6,121 bases of DNA from an uncultured Coriobacteriales bacterium (GCA_934662525.1 CAKUKJ010000158.1:1-6121), one strand, 5' to 3'. Positions 1-5,443 are shown, counted from the stretch's first letter. Translations and numbers: made by a program. Notes: generated by a model from the letters alone, not told the origin.

Positions 1-332
1 TCTTCAAGGCGCTCGGTGACCCCACGCGCTACAAGATATTCCTGCTGCTACTCGAGCGGCATCATTGCCCTCGATCGCTTGCGCAGGCGCTCGGTATCAG
101 CGAGGCAGCCGTGTCGCAGCATATGGCACTGCTCAAAGACTGCGGTCTCGTGATGGCGCGTCGTCATTGCAGGCACTTTCATTATGTGGTCGACGAGGCG
201 GTGTTGTTGCAGGTGCGCGACCAGATGGAGACGTGGGCTTCATTGTCCCGTACGGCGTGTGACTGCCAAGGCCAGCCACGCTGCGAGTTCTGCGCGGGTT
301 GCAAGTGTTCGGGGGTATTGGGCGAGAGGTGA
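1..332 (+). CDS. ArsR/SmtB-family transcriptional regulator with Cys-rich tail (5' end outside window)
   Basis: The frame is open from the window edge (first full codon at 3) to a TGA at 330-332, giving 109 visible residues. It begins FKALGDPTRYKIFLLL, the typical opening of the ArsR winged helix-turn-helix domain, so only a short N-terminus is missing. The recognition-helix region reads ALGISEAAVSQHMALLKDCG, followed by the wing (MARRHCRHFHYVV). Family members are dimeric DNA-binding repressors released by metal ions or other small signals. The usual ELCVCDL metal motif is not present; one Cys (codon 66-68) sits just before the HTH. Unusually, the C-terminus carries six cysteines in a CxC-x5-CxxCxxCxC arrangement (codons 258-308), a plausible metal or Fe-S site. 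The next gene downstream, on the same strand, encodes a NifX-like metal-cofactor protein, which fits a metal-responsive role. The family is sure; the ligand is unknown. Confidence 0.93.
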   Translation, partial: FKALGDPTRYKIFLLLLERHHCPRSLAQALGISEAAVSQHMALLKDCGLVMARRHCRHFHYVVDEAVLLQVRDQMETWASLSRTACDCQGQPRCEFCAGCKCSGVLGER

Positions 333-427
333 TGCAATCTGTCGCAAGCCGGGCGGATGTGTGTGACGCGGAAGTATCTGCCTGGTCCAGGGTCATTCGG
401 GTTCCCGTGCCTTGCCGACGACTTGAT

Positions 428-455
428 TTGGCTGCCGTCAAGGCGCATCTAACAT
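428..455 (+). promoter_or_regulatory. possible sigma70-type promoter for the NifX-like gene
   Basis: TTGGCT (428-433) and TAACAT (450-455) are 16 bp apart and each match the consensus at four of six positions. They lie 44 bp or more upstream of the start at 499. The match is weak, so this is only a candidate, but the 166-bp gap after the ArsR gene leaves room for an independent promoter. Confidence 0.3.
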
Positions 456-476
456 ATGTTGCGGCGCAAGCGCCGC
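451..476 (+). promoter_or_regulatory. palindrome and GC hairpin in the leader of the NifX-like gene
   Basis: A perfect 10-bp palindrome AACATATGTT (451-460) directly abuts a perfect 7-bp inverted repeat, GCGGCGC (461-467) and GCGCCGC (470-476), with a two-base gap. Both lie between the candidate -10 box and the ribosome binding site. The AT-rich palindrome could be an operator, for example for the adjacent ArsR protein, and the GC repeat could be an RNA stem or a second protein site. Both structures are seen in the sequence; the functions are inferred. Confidence 0.4.
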
Positions 477-498
477 GCGACCGAGAGGGAGATTCAAC

Positions 499-861
499 AT
501 GAGGGTAGCGGTTCCCAGCGACACCGACCAGGGCCTGCAGAGCACGCGCAGCGGCCATTTCGGCCATTCGCCCTACTTCACCATCGCCACGATCGAGGAC
601 AGCAAGGTGGAAAAGGTAGAGGTCTTCAAGAACGTCGACCACGATGAGTATGGCTGCGGCGGCGTCATCAAGTACGCGCTCAGTCTCGGCATCGACGCCA
701 TCGTCGTGCTCGGCATGGGCCAGCCGCCGTTCCGCGCGTTTACCCAGAACGGCGCGGCAGTCTACATCGATGCCATGGCCCCCACGGTGGGCGCCGTCAT
801 CGACAAGTTCATCGCCGGCGAGCTGCACCCCATGCGCCTCGACCAGGCCTGCGTGCACTAA
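499..861 (+). CDS. NifX/NifB-type dinitrogenase FeMo-cofactor biosynthesis domain protein
   Basis: This 120-residue protein consists of a single Nitro_FeMo-Co (NifX/NifB C-terminal type) domain. The N-terminus MRVAVPSDTDQGLQST with SGHFGHSPYFTI (residues 18-29) matches the family pattern of a strand followed by a conserved HFG-x-APYF loop. Further hallmarks are YGCGGVI (51-57), GIDAIVVLGMG (63-73), and the PPFRAFTQNGAAVYI strand-turn-helix. It ends near Cys118 and His120. Relatives bind or carry iron-sulfur or molybdenum cofactors, but most members outside nitrogen fixers have no known role, and no nif genes are visible here. The ATG at 499 is preceded by GAGAGGGAGA (483-492) at good spacing. 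The ArsR-type gene upstream, with its Cys-rich tail, suggests joint involvement in metal handling, though the 166-bp gap argues for separate transcription. Confidence is high on family and low on function. Confidence 0.92.
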   Translation: MRVAVPSDTDQGLQSTRSGHFGHSPYFTIATIEDSKVEKVEVFKNVDHDEYGCGGVIKYALSLGIDAIVVLGMGQPPFRAFTQNGAAVYIDAMAPTVGAVIDKFIAGELHPMRLDQACVH

Positions 862-981
862 GCGTGCCATAACCTGGGACAACGGGGAGAGAAGGAGGGG
901 TGTGTCGACCGCCGGTGTACGTGCGAGAAACAGGACACGGACAAGTTCTGAGCAGAAGGAGCGTTTTCGCCGGTTGAGATG

Positions 982-1001
982 GGCGGCGCTACGTGCGCCC
1001 C
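982..1001. terminator. weak hairpin between convergent genes, possible terminator
   Basis: GGCGC (985-989) and GCGCC (995-999) form a 5-bp stem with a 5-nt loop, extended by two G-C pairs past a bulged C at 984. On the plus strand a T-rich stretch begins near 1012, about ten bases after the stem, which is far for a classical intrinsic terminator. The minus strand has no T run. Its place between the convergent NifX-like and GyrI-like genes is suitable, but the support is modest. The rest of 862-981 shows no gene. Confidence 0.3.
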
Positions 1002-1018
1002 TTGCCCACGCTGTTTCT

Positions 1019-1651
1019 TTAAGCTTTTCGAATCGGGTGCCTCACCACGGTCTTGAGCTTCTCGGGTGCGACCTTGCGGGCGTCGCTCAGGTAAATCTCA
1101 TGGTGAAGGCGCGTGCTGGTGATGTCCGACACGTAGCCCTGGGCCTGGGCGAAGGCATGCATTGCCTCAACCGTGGTGGGCTCGGTGTCATAGGGCCCGA
1201 TGTGCATGCACTGCACGCATAGCCCCTCGGTAATCGCAAGGAACTCAACTGCTGAGAAGTCATCTCTCTTCTTGCGCGTTGCCTCCTCGCGTGTCCATTC
1301 AAACTCCTCGGGTGTCACGAAGTCGGGCAAGCGGATGCACGAGATGAAGCGGAAGTCCTGCTTGCGGGCATAGTCAACGCCTGCGATGCCGCCTTGCCAC
1401 CAGAAGCCTTCCAGAGGCGGCACGACGAAGTCGAAGTAGCCTTCCATGCGGTGGTCGCCCTTTTTCGACATCTTGATGGTGTATGCCATGCTATACAGCA
1501 TCTCGATGGAGCGCTTGTATTCACCGTCTTCCGCATTGGGGTCGCCCTGTCCGCGCACGGCCAGGTAGTTCATTGGGGGAACATCCACGATGGACGTCTT
1601 GGCCGAGGGCATATAGAACTCGCGGTACTCCTTCTTGAAGTCAAATGCCAC
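1019..1651 (-). CDS. GyrI-like small-molecule-binding domain protein (COG4832 type)
   Basis: The protein is 210 residues from the chosen start. It follows the COG4832/GyrI-like pattern throughout: start AFDFKKEYREFY, then SIVDVPPMNYLAVRGQGDPN (residues 20-39), a central FVVPPLEGFWW, then the GLCVQCMHIGPYDTEP motif and HHEIYLSDARKVAPEKLKT near the C-terminus. The fold is a cytoplasmic duplicated ligand-binding module related to SbmC and to the effector domains of BmrR/Rob. No DNA-binding domain is fused here. Natural ligands are mostly unknown, and some relatives are reported to act on small molecules. The start is the GTG at 1651-1649, because AAGGAG (1662-1657) precedes it by five bases and homology begins exactly there. 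A longer frame to 1729 would overlap the promoter and adds 26 Ala/Pro-rich residues without homology. It is monocistronic and convergent with the NifX-like gene. Confidence 0.92.
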   Translation of the reverse strand: MAFDFKKEYREFYMPSAKTSIVDVPPMNYLAVRGQGDPNAEDGEYKRSIEMLYSMAYTIKMSKKGDHRMEGYFDFVVPPLEGFWWQGGIAGVDYARKQDFRFISCIRLPDFVTPEEFEWTREEATRKKRDDFSAVEFLAITEGLCVQCMHIGPYDTEPTTVEAMHAFAQAQGYVSDITSTRLHHEIYLSDARKVAPEKLKTVVRHPIRKA

Positions 1652-1699
1652 GGCGGCTCCTTGTGCGGCGGAAAGCGGGGGTGGTATACACGCTGCAAC

Positions 1700-1729
1700 A
1701 TTATAGGCGGCGTCGAGGTGCGTGGACAA
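1700..1729 (-). promoter_or_regulatory. sigma70-type promoter of the GyrI-like gene
   Basis: Read on the minus strand, a perfect TATAAT (1705-1700) lies 18 bp downstream of TTGTCC (1729-1724; four of six to TTGACA). Transcription would begin near 1693, giving a leader of about 40 nt before the GTG at 1651. The exact -10 box in a GC-rich neighbourhood makes this the best promoter in the window. Upstream of it, the 8-bp palindrome ACGGCCGT (1751-1758) overlaps a direct repeat of TTCACGGC (1748-1755, 1758-1765) and might be an operator. Confidence 0.65.
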
Positions 1730-1796
1730 GGCAGGCTATCGGCTTGCTTCACGGCCGTTCACGGCTGTCAGACTCTCAACTCCGGGCTATCAAGGC

Positions 1797-1809
1797 AATT
1801 GGGTATGGA
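1797..1809. repeat. 13-bp direct repeat, copy 1
   Basis: AATTGGGTATGGA is found here and again at 1917-1929, exactly 120 bp apart, in the intergenic region before the flavoprotein gene. Both copies are followed within a few bases by a G-rich tract. They may be paired regulator sites; no function is known. Confidence 0.6.
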
Positions 1810-1916
1810 CGGGGTGAGGGGGGCAGTGGGTACTCCAAAGTGTGTGAAACGGGACGGCAACAGCTGCGGATCGTGCGGTACGTCAGACATGTCATCCCAG
1901 CTAGACGACTCATTGG

Positions 1917-1929
1917 AATTGGGTATGGA
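1917..1929. repeat. 13-bp direct repeat, copy 2
   Basis: This is the second exact copy of AATTGGGTATGGA, 135 bp upstream of the flavoprotein start codon. GGGTAT inside it (1921-1926) can also pair with ATACCC at 1947-1952, which would give a 6-bp stem with a 20-nt loop. Confidence 0.6.
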
Positions 1930-2063
1930 GCTGGGGGGAAGATTGGATACCCTTGTGGTTAGGCGCAGGCGGGTTTCGCTCGACGTATGGGGCGCATGCC
2001 GTCTGCGCATTTGCCGATGCGGTGCGGGCTCGGACGCCTGCACCCGAAAGAGGAGGTATCTGC

Positions 2064-3926
2064 ATGTCCCAGACTTCCCGTGTTTCCCGCCGTTCGTTCC
2101 TTGCCGCTGCCGGTGCCGCCGCGATGACCGTGGCCGCAACCGCCGCCCTGGCCGACGCTCCCGCCGAGGGCGGTGCCCCTGCTGAGGGCGGTGCCCCTGC
2201 TGAGGGCGGCGCGCCCGAGGGCGCTGGTGCCCCTGCCGGTGACGGCAACCCCCAGGCTGGCAGTCCGGCAAACGCCCAGCCCACCACCCCGCCTTATTCC
2301 GGTGAGGACGACGTCGCCCGCGTGGATGAGAACGGCGACACCGTTTATTACTCCATGCGCCGCAACTGGGTGGGTGAGGCGCCCGTCATTGCCGACTCCG
2401 ACATTACCGAGACCGTCGACGCCGACGTCGTGGTGCTGGGTCTCAACTACTCCGGCTCGCAGTGCTTCCGCATGGCGGCCGAGAAGGGCCTGACCGTGGT
2501 GGGCGTCGACACCCAGGCCAAGGACGGCTTCAACTCCTACGGCGGCCAGCTCGGCCACTTCAACTCCCAGTGGCAGCGCGAGGTCCTCGGCGTCGACACC
2601 GAATTCGACCCGTGGGACTTCATCGACTCCTACCAGCTTCAGAGCGCCGGCCGCGCCCAGCCCGACCTCATCAAGCAGTTCGCCAAGCGCAACGGCGAGA
2701 TGGTCGATTGGATGATGGAGCTGCAGCCCGACCTCACGGCCGTCACGGGCAACAACACGCTTCAGCTTGACCGCGAGTACAACTACAAGAAGGGCTACTT
2801 CTGGACGTACCCGGCCGTCATCAATCTCGGCTCGGGCGCGTTCGAGACCTCCGGCGCGTTCTGCACCGCCTCGGTGGACAAGGGCATCGAGGCCAGCCCC
2901 GACTCGCAGGCCCTGTACAACACGGCCGCCGTCGTCCTTGTCAAGCAGGACGGCAAGGTCACGGGTGCCATTGTGCAGGACAACGAGACCGGTGCATACA
3001 AGCAAATCAACGCCAAGTTGGGCGTGGTGCTTGCCATGGGCGACTTCTCGGCCAACTCCGACATGTACAACGCGCTGTGCACCGAGGTGCAGGAGTGCAA
3101 CCCCTACACCCAGCTCGTGGGCTCGGGTCGCGACGGCTACGGCATCAAGATGGGCATCTGGGCCGGCGGCGTGATGGAGATAGGCCCTCGTGCCGCGATG
3201 GGCGGCGCCACAAGCGCCCTGCCTATGGGCTTCTTCGGTGCCGCGGCCGGCTGCTGGATCAACAAGTACGGCAAGCGCTTTTGCAACGAGGCCTTCGGCG
3301 TGCCGTTCGTCGCCGGCTGCCAGAGCGCACGCCAGCCCATCGACTCCGACATCATCCAGGTGTGGGACGCCGGGCACTGGCGCGAGTTCGCCGAGAACCA
3401 GGCCCTGGGCCACTTCAACGCCTCCGACATCTCCGATGCCAAGATGGACGAGTACGCCGCGAAGCTCGACGAGGCCTACGCGGCCGGAGCCGAGGGTGCC
3501 AACGGCGTGTATGCCGCCGACGACCTGGAGACCCTCGCCGGCTACCTCGGCCTCGAGGGCGAGGCTGCCGCGAACTTCGTGGAGAGCGTGCAGACCTACT
3601 CCCAGTACGCCGAGGCCGGCAAGGACGAGGACTACGCCAAGCCCGCAGACATGATGTGGCCCATCAACGAGGGCCCCTTCTACGCCGAGAAGAACACCCG
3701 CAACGCCAACATCGTGTTGGTGACGCTCTCCGGCTTGTTCGTGGACGGCAACCAGCAGGTGCTCGACCAGCACTTCGAGCCCATCGAGGGCCTGTTCGCG
3801 ACCGGCAACTGCTCGGGCGGCCGCTTCCCGCTGCAGTACACCGCGCCCATGAACGGCATCTCCATCGGCTTCGCCACCGTGTTCGGCGCGCTGCTCGGCG
3901 AGCACCTCGGCGGCCTGGCCGAGTAA
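2064..3926 (+). CDS. Tat-exported FAD-dependent oxidoreductase (fumarate-reductase-like flavoprotein family), substrate unknown
   Basis: This 620-residue protein starts at an ATG six bases after AGGAGGT (2051-2057). A twin-arginine signal (SRRSFLAAAG, residues 8-17) is followed by a hydrophobic stretch and an ALADA cleavage region near residue 30. An Ala/Gly/Pro/Glu linker (33-77) leads to a FAD_binding_2-type domain. The dinucleotide fold is DADVVVLGLNYSGS (119-132), with Asn128 in place of the second Gly of GxGxxG. GVVLAMGDFSANSDM (320-334), SGRDGYGIKMG (354-364), INKYGKRFCNE (399-409) and the C-terminal GLFATGNCSGG (576-586) are recognisable family motifs. No heme-binding CxxCH or FMN domain is fused, so electrons probably come from a separate cytochrome or membrane partner outside the window. 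Fumarate-reductase catalytic residues appear absent by eye alignment. Such flavoproteins are strongly expanded in Eggerthellaceae as extracytoplasmic respiratory reductases. The gene looks monocistronic, ending at a strong terminator. Confidence 0.93.
   Translation: MSQTSRVSRRSFLAAAGAAAMTVAATAALADAPAEGGAPAEGGAPAEGGAPEGAGAPAGDGNPQAGSPANAQPTTPPYSGEDDVARVDENGDTVYYSMRRNWVGEAPVIADSDITETVDADVVVLGLNYSGSQCFRMAAEKGLTVVGVDTQAKDGFNSYGGQLGHFNSQWQREVLGVDTEFDPWDFIDSYQLQSAGRAQPDLIKQFAKRNGEMVDWMMELQPDLTAVTGNNTLQLDREYNYKKGYFWTYPAVINLGSGAFETSGAFCTASVDKGIEASPDSQALYNTAAVVLVKQDGKVTGAIVQDNETGAYKQINAKLGVVLAMGDFSANSDMYNALCTEVQECNPYTQLVGSGRDGYGIKMGIWAGGVMEIGPRAAMGGATSALPMGFFGAAAGCWINKYGKRFCNEAFGVPFVAGCQSARQPIDSDIIQVWDAGHWREFAENQALGHFNASDISDAKMDEYAAKLDEAYAAGAEGANGVYAADDLETLAGYLGLEGEAAANFVESVQTYSQYAEAGKDEDYAKPADMMWPINEGPFYAEKNTRNANIVLVTLSGLFVDGNQQVLDQHFEPIEGLFATGNCSGGRFPLQYTAPMNGISIGFATVFGALLGEHLGGLAE
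2166..2219 (+). repeat. 18-bp in-frame tandem repeat encoding an EGGAPA linker
   Basis: Two perfect 18-bp units (2166-2183 and 2184-2201) are followed by a degenerate third (2202-2219). Each unit encodes Glu-Gly-Gly-Ala-Pro-Ala. They form the flexible linker just after the Tat signal peptide. The near-identical DNA copies suggest recent slippage, so the copy number may vary between strains. Confidence 0.85.
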
Positions 3927-3954
3927 GGAGGCTGGGTTCGAGCGTGGGTTGAAT

Positions 3955-3996
3955 GGGGCGCGGGCGGTGCGAGCGCGTACTGTCCGCGCCCCTTTT
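3955..3996 (+). terminator. intrinsic terminator of the flavoprotein gene
   Basis: A perfect 9-bp GC stem, GGGGCGCGG (3955-3963) with CCGCGCCCC (3984-3992), continues inward with five Watson-Crick and three G-T pairs to an AGCG tetraloop (3972-3975). It is followed directly by TTTT. It lies 28 bases after the stop codon. Confidence 0.92.
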
Positions 3997-4034
3997 GCCA
4001 GACATCGTTGCAGCGACCGCCTTGCCGATGTCCT

Positions 4035-4173
4035 AAACTCCCGCATGATTGCGACTTAACTATGGCAGGGCGGCTACCCGTAGTACGTGCAGTATCATCG
4101 CCGCAGGTAGACGAGCCGGGGTGCTGGGACATACGCCCCGCCTTCCCAGCAAGTCGCAATCATGTCGGAGTTT
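4035..4173. repeat. inverted-repeat element (MITE-like insertion or invertible segment)
   Basis: The arms at 4035-4057 and 4151-4173 are inverted copies matching at 21 of 23 positions. The inner 14 bp (CATGATTGCGACTT, 4044-4057) are perfect, the outer 7 bp (AAACTCC) are perfect, and two mismatches lie between. They enclose 93 bp, which contain a 7-bp stem GCTGGGA/TCCCAGC (4123-4129, 4144-4150). The 7-bp sequence CGATGTC occurs as a direct repeat two bases before (4026-4032) and three bases after (4177-4183) the element, as a target-site duplication would. However, its reverse complement also occurs at 4001-4007. No transposase or recombinase gene is in the window. Alternatives are a small non-autonomous transposable element, an invertible promoter segment, or a long-range RNA stem in the leader of the downstream gene. 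The structure is certain; its nature is inferred. Confidence 0.7.
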
Positions 4174-4224
4174 GTGCGATGTCGGTCGTATGCCGATGCA
4201 GATTTGAGAGGGATGTGTGAGGGT

Positions 4225-5226
4225 ATGGGAGCAAACGACGGGTGCAAAGGCGTCTCGCAGGGTGTGAATCTCGAAACGAAAGCGGCATCGCGTCCCGTCG
4301 TGCTTGAGTTGCGCATGCCGTTTTCCCCCGAGGCGGGCGGCGATGGCACGCCGGGCATGCTCGACCCACGCATGGTGGACGGACACGCATATGTGGCGGC
4401 GCTTTCGCGCGAGGTCCTTGCCAGCGCGGCTGATTACGGCGACTGCCAGGTGGAAGCCGTCGCCCTCACCGGTGGCATGGCGGCCCATGTGGCCGACGAC
4501 GCCCTGGGGTCGCTTTTGCGCAACGTGCGCCAGCGTTTCGACGTGGCGCCTCGCGCCGAGGTCTCTCTGCGGGTGCGACCCGGCATGGTGGCGGCCACCT
4601 CGGTGGACATGATGCGCATCGGCCACGTGGGCCGTGTCGTGGTGGACTACGCCACGAGCTCGCTGGACGAGTGGCGCACGCTCGGTCGCAAGCTTGACCC
4701 GGGTGCGATGGACGTCACGCGCATGGTGCTGGGGCCTCGCCGGGAAGGCGAGCCCGGCATCAAACTCGGCGACCGCGAGGCCGACCTGGCGTTCGAGCTG
4801 CTTATTGGCATTCCGGGCCAGATTCCTGCCACTGCGCGCGCAAGCGTGGAGGTGGCGCTCGGCTATGGTGCGACCGAGGTGCGCCTGGAAGACTGCAAGC
4901 CCGTCGCAAATCTCGCGGCGCCTGCGGCCGCCTCGGCTCGCCATCTTGGCATTGCGGAGCAAGAACAGGTGCGCACGGCCATGGGAGAAACCCTCTCTGC
5001 GGCAGGCTTTGCCGAATACCTTCCCGGGCGTTGGGCCTTGCCCGGCCATGAAAGTCGTCATGAAGCCCTTTCGGTGGCAGGCACCGTCGAGATGCTCGGA
5101 TTCGGCCTTGGTGCCCGTACGTTTTTCGACGGCGTCGAGGCCCGCAACACCTTCGACCTCCGCACCTACCTGTGCTTCTCCGACGACCCTGAAAGGTGCG
5201 TCGCAACCGTGCACAGAGTGGGGTAG
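4225..5226 (+). CDS. HemW/HemN-like protein lacking the radical-SAM cluster cysteines
   Basis: The protein is 333 residues from the chosen start. It follows the HemW (coproporphyrinogen oxidase-like, radical SAM TIM-barrel) pattern: VVLELRMPF at the first strand, ALTGG at the SAM glycine motif, LLRNVRQRFDVAPRAEVSLRVRP as strand 2-3, LLIGIPGQIP for the usual GLPGQ loop, then the C-terminal LPGHESRH, LGFGLGART and NTFDLRTYL. In true family members the first strand is followed by CxxxCxxC for the 4Fe-4S cluster; here those positions are Ser, Gly and Gly (codons 4324-4326, 4336-4338, 4345-4347), so it should not do radical chemistry. The reading frame is otherwise intact, which suggests a retained function, perhaps heme or cofactor binding. 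Start choice is uncertain: ATG 4225 has GAGAGGGA (4206-4213) upstream. An in-frame ATG at 4162 (354 residues) has no Shine-Dalgarno site and lies in an inverted-repeat arm. Confidence 0.85.
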   Translation: MGANDGCKGVSQGVNLETKAASRPVVLELRMPFSPEAGGDGTPGMLDPRMVDGHAYVAALSREVLASAADYGDCQVEAVALTGGMAAHVADDALGSLLRNVRQRFDVAPRAEVSLRVRPGMVAATSVDMMRIGHVGRVVVDYATSSLDEWRTLGRKLDPGAMDVTRMVLGPRREGEPGIKLGDREADLAFELLIGIPGQIPATARASVEVALGYGATEVRLEDCKPVANLAAPAAASARHLGIAEQEQVRTAMGETLSAAGFAEYLPGRWALPGHESRHEALSVAGTVEMLGFGLGARTFFDGVEARNTFDLRTYLCFSDDPERCVATVHRVG

Positions 5227-5382
5227 GCATTTTTCTGTGCGGTTTTGTCTGTGAGGCTGGAGCGCGCCTTGAAGCGTCGCAGCGAAGAAGGGTTTGACGC
5301 CAGCTCGGGTAACTCCCATGCCCTGATGCCTGGCATGTTCAAGAGAGACGGCAGACAAGGCAATCTGCGCGGCAAGCGCCGA
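5227..5382 (+). other. long untranslated stretch before a terminator, possible small RNA or 3' UTR
   Basis: Between the HemW-like stop and the next terminator there are about 155 bases without a credible gene. Short stems are visible: CATGCC/GGCATG (5317-5322, 5332-5337), GCGTC/GACGC (5272-5276, 5296-5300), and GCAGA/TCTGC (5351-5355, 5364-5368). With the terminator behind it, this could be the structured 3' end of the mRNA or an independent small RNA. I recognise no known RNA family. Confidence 0.35.
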
Positions 5383-5416
5383 GGGGCCTCCTGCATCCGC
5401 GCGGGAGGCCCCTTTT
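5383..5416 (+). terminator. intrinsic terminator downstream of the HemW-like gene
   Basis: GGGGCCTCC (5383-5391) pairs perfectly with GGAGGCCCC (5404-5412). The stem continues with a T-G and two G-C pairs to a 6-nt loop, and TTTT (5413-5416) follows. Only the plus strand has the T run, so it serves the HemW-like transcript. The convergent LuxR gene has no obvious terminator of its own in this gap. Confidence 0.92.
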
Positions 5417-5417
5417 C

Positions 5418-5443
5418 GTGTCCTTAGCGTGTCCTAAGTGTCC
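5418..5443. repeat. triple GTGTCC repeat with embedded inverted repeat
   Basis: GTGTCC occurs at 5418-5423, 5429-5434 and 5438-5443, at intervals of 11 and 9 bases, close to one helical turn. CTTAG (5423-5427) and CTAAG (5434-5438) form an inverted repeat within it. It lies just behind the terminator in the gap between convergent genes. It may be chance or a protein site. Confidence 0.45.

Larger units (their letters stand above)
1730..2063. other. gene-free divergent intergenic region upstream of the flavoprotein gene
   Basis: No convincing coding frame lies in these roughly 330 bp between the divergent GyrI-like and flavoprotein genes. The region holds the promoter-proximal palindrome at 1751-1758, an 8-bp palindrome GACATGTC (1886-1893), a 13-bp direct repeat (1797-1809, 1917-1929), and the strong AGGAGGT ribosome binding site (2051-2057). 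I found no good -35/-10 pair for the flavoprotein gene, which may therefore need an activator. The long leader suggests regulated expression. Confidence 0.6.

Noticed and set aside
133..882. 249-codon open frame on the minus strand
   Set aside because: It is antisense to both the ArsR-like and NifX-like genes, which have clear family homology.
902..1222. GTG at 902 just after AAGGAGG, opening a frame on the plus strand
   Set aside because: The spacing is only a few bases, the product is Arg/Ser-rich without homology, and the frame runs antisense into the GyrI-like gene.
1953..2063. N-terminal extension of the flavoprotein from 1953
   Set aside because: The start at 2064 has an ideal ribosome binding site and places the twin-arginine motif right at the N-terminus. 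The 37 extra residues would spoil the signal peptide.
1826..2185. GTG at 1826 after a purine-rich stretch, encoding a Cys-rich product
   Set aside because: The spacing is too short, and the frame runs out of register into the flavoprotein gene. The cysteines come from reading GC-rich codons in the wrong frame.
1959..4046. 695-codon open frame on the minus strand
   Set aside because: It is an antisense shadow of the GC-rich flavoprotein gene. The product is low-complexity (Val, Gly, His, Ala, Leu), has no domain, and the frame crosses the flavoprotein terminator.
4060..5358. 432-codon open frame on the minus strand
   Set aside because: It is antisense to the HemW-like gene, rich in His/Arg/Ala, has no recognisable motif, and runs across the inverted-repeat element.
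5245..5427. 60-codon open frame on the plus strand
   Set aside because: It has no ribosome binding site and runs through the terminator hairpin.
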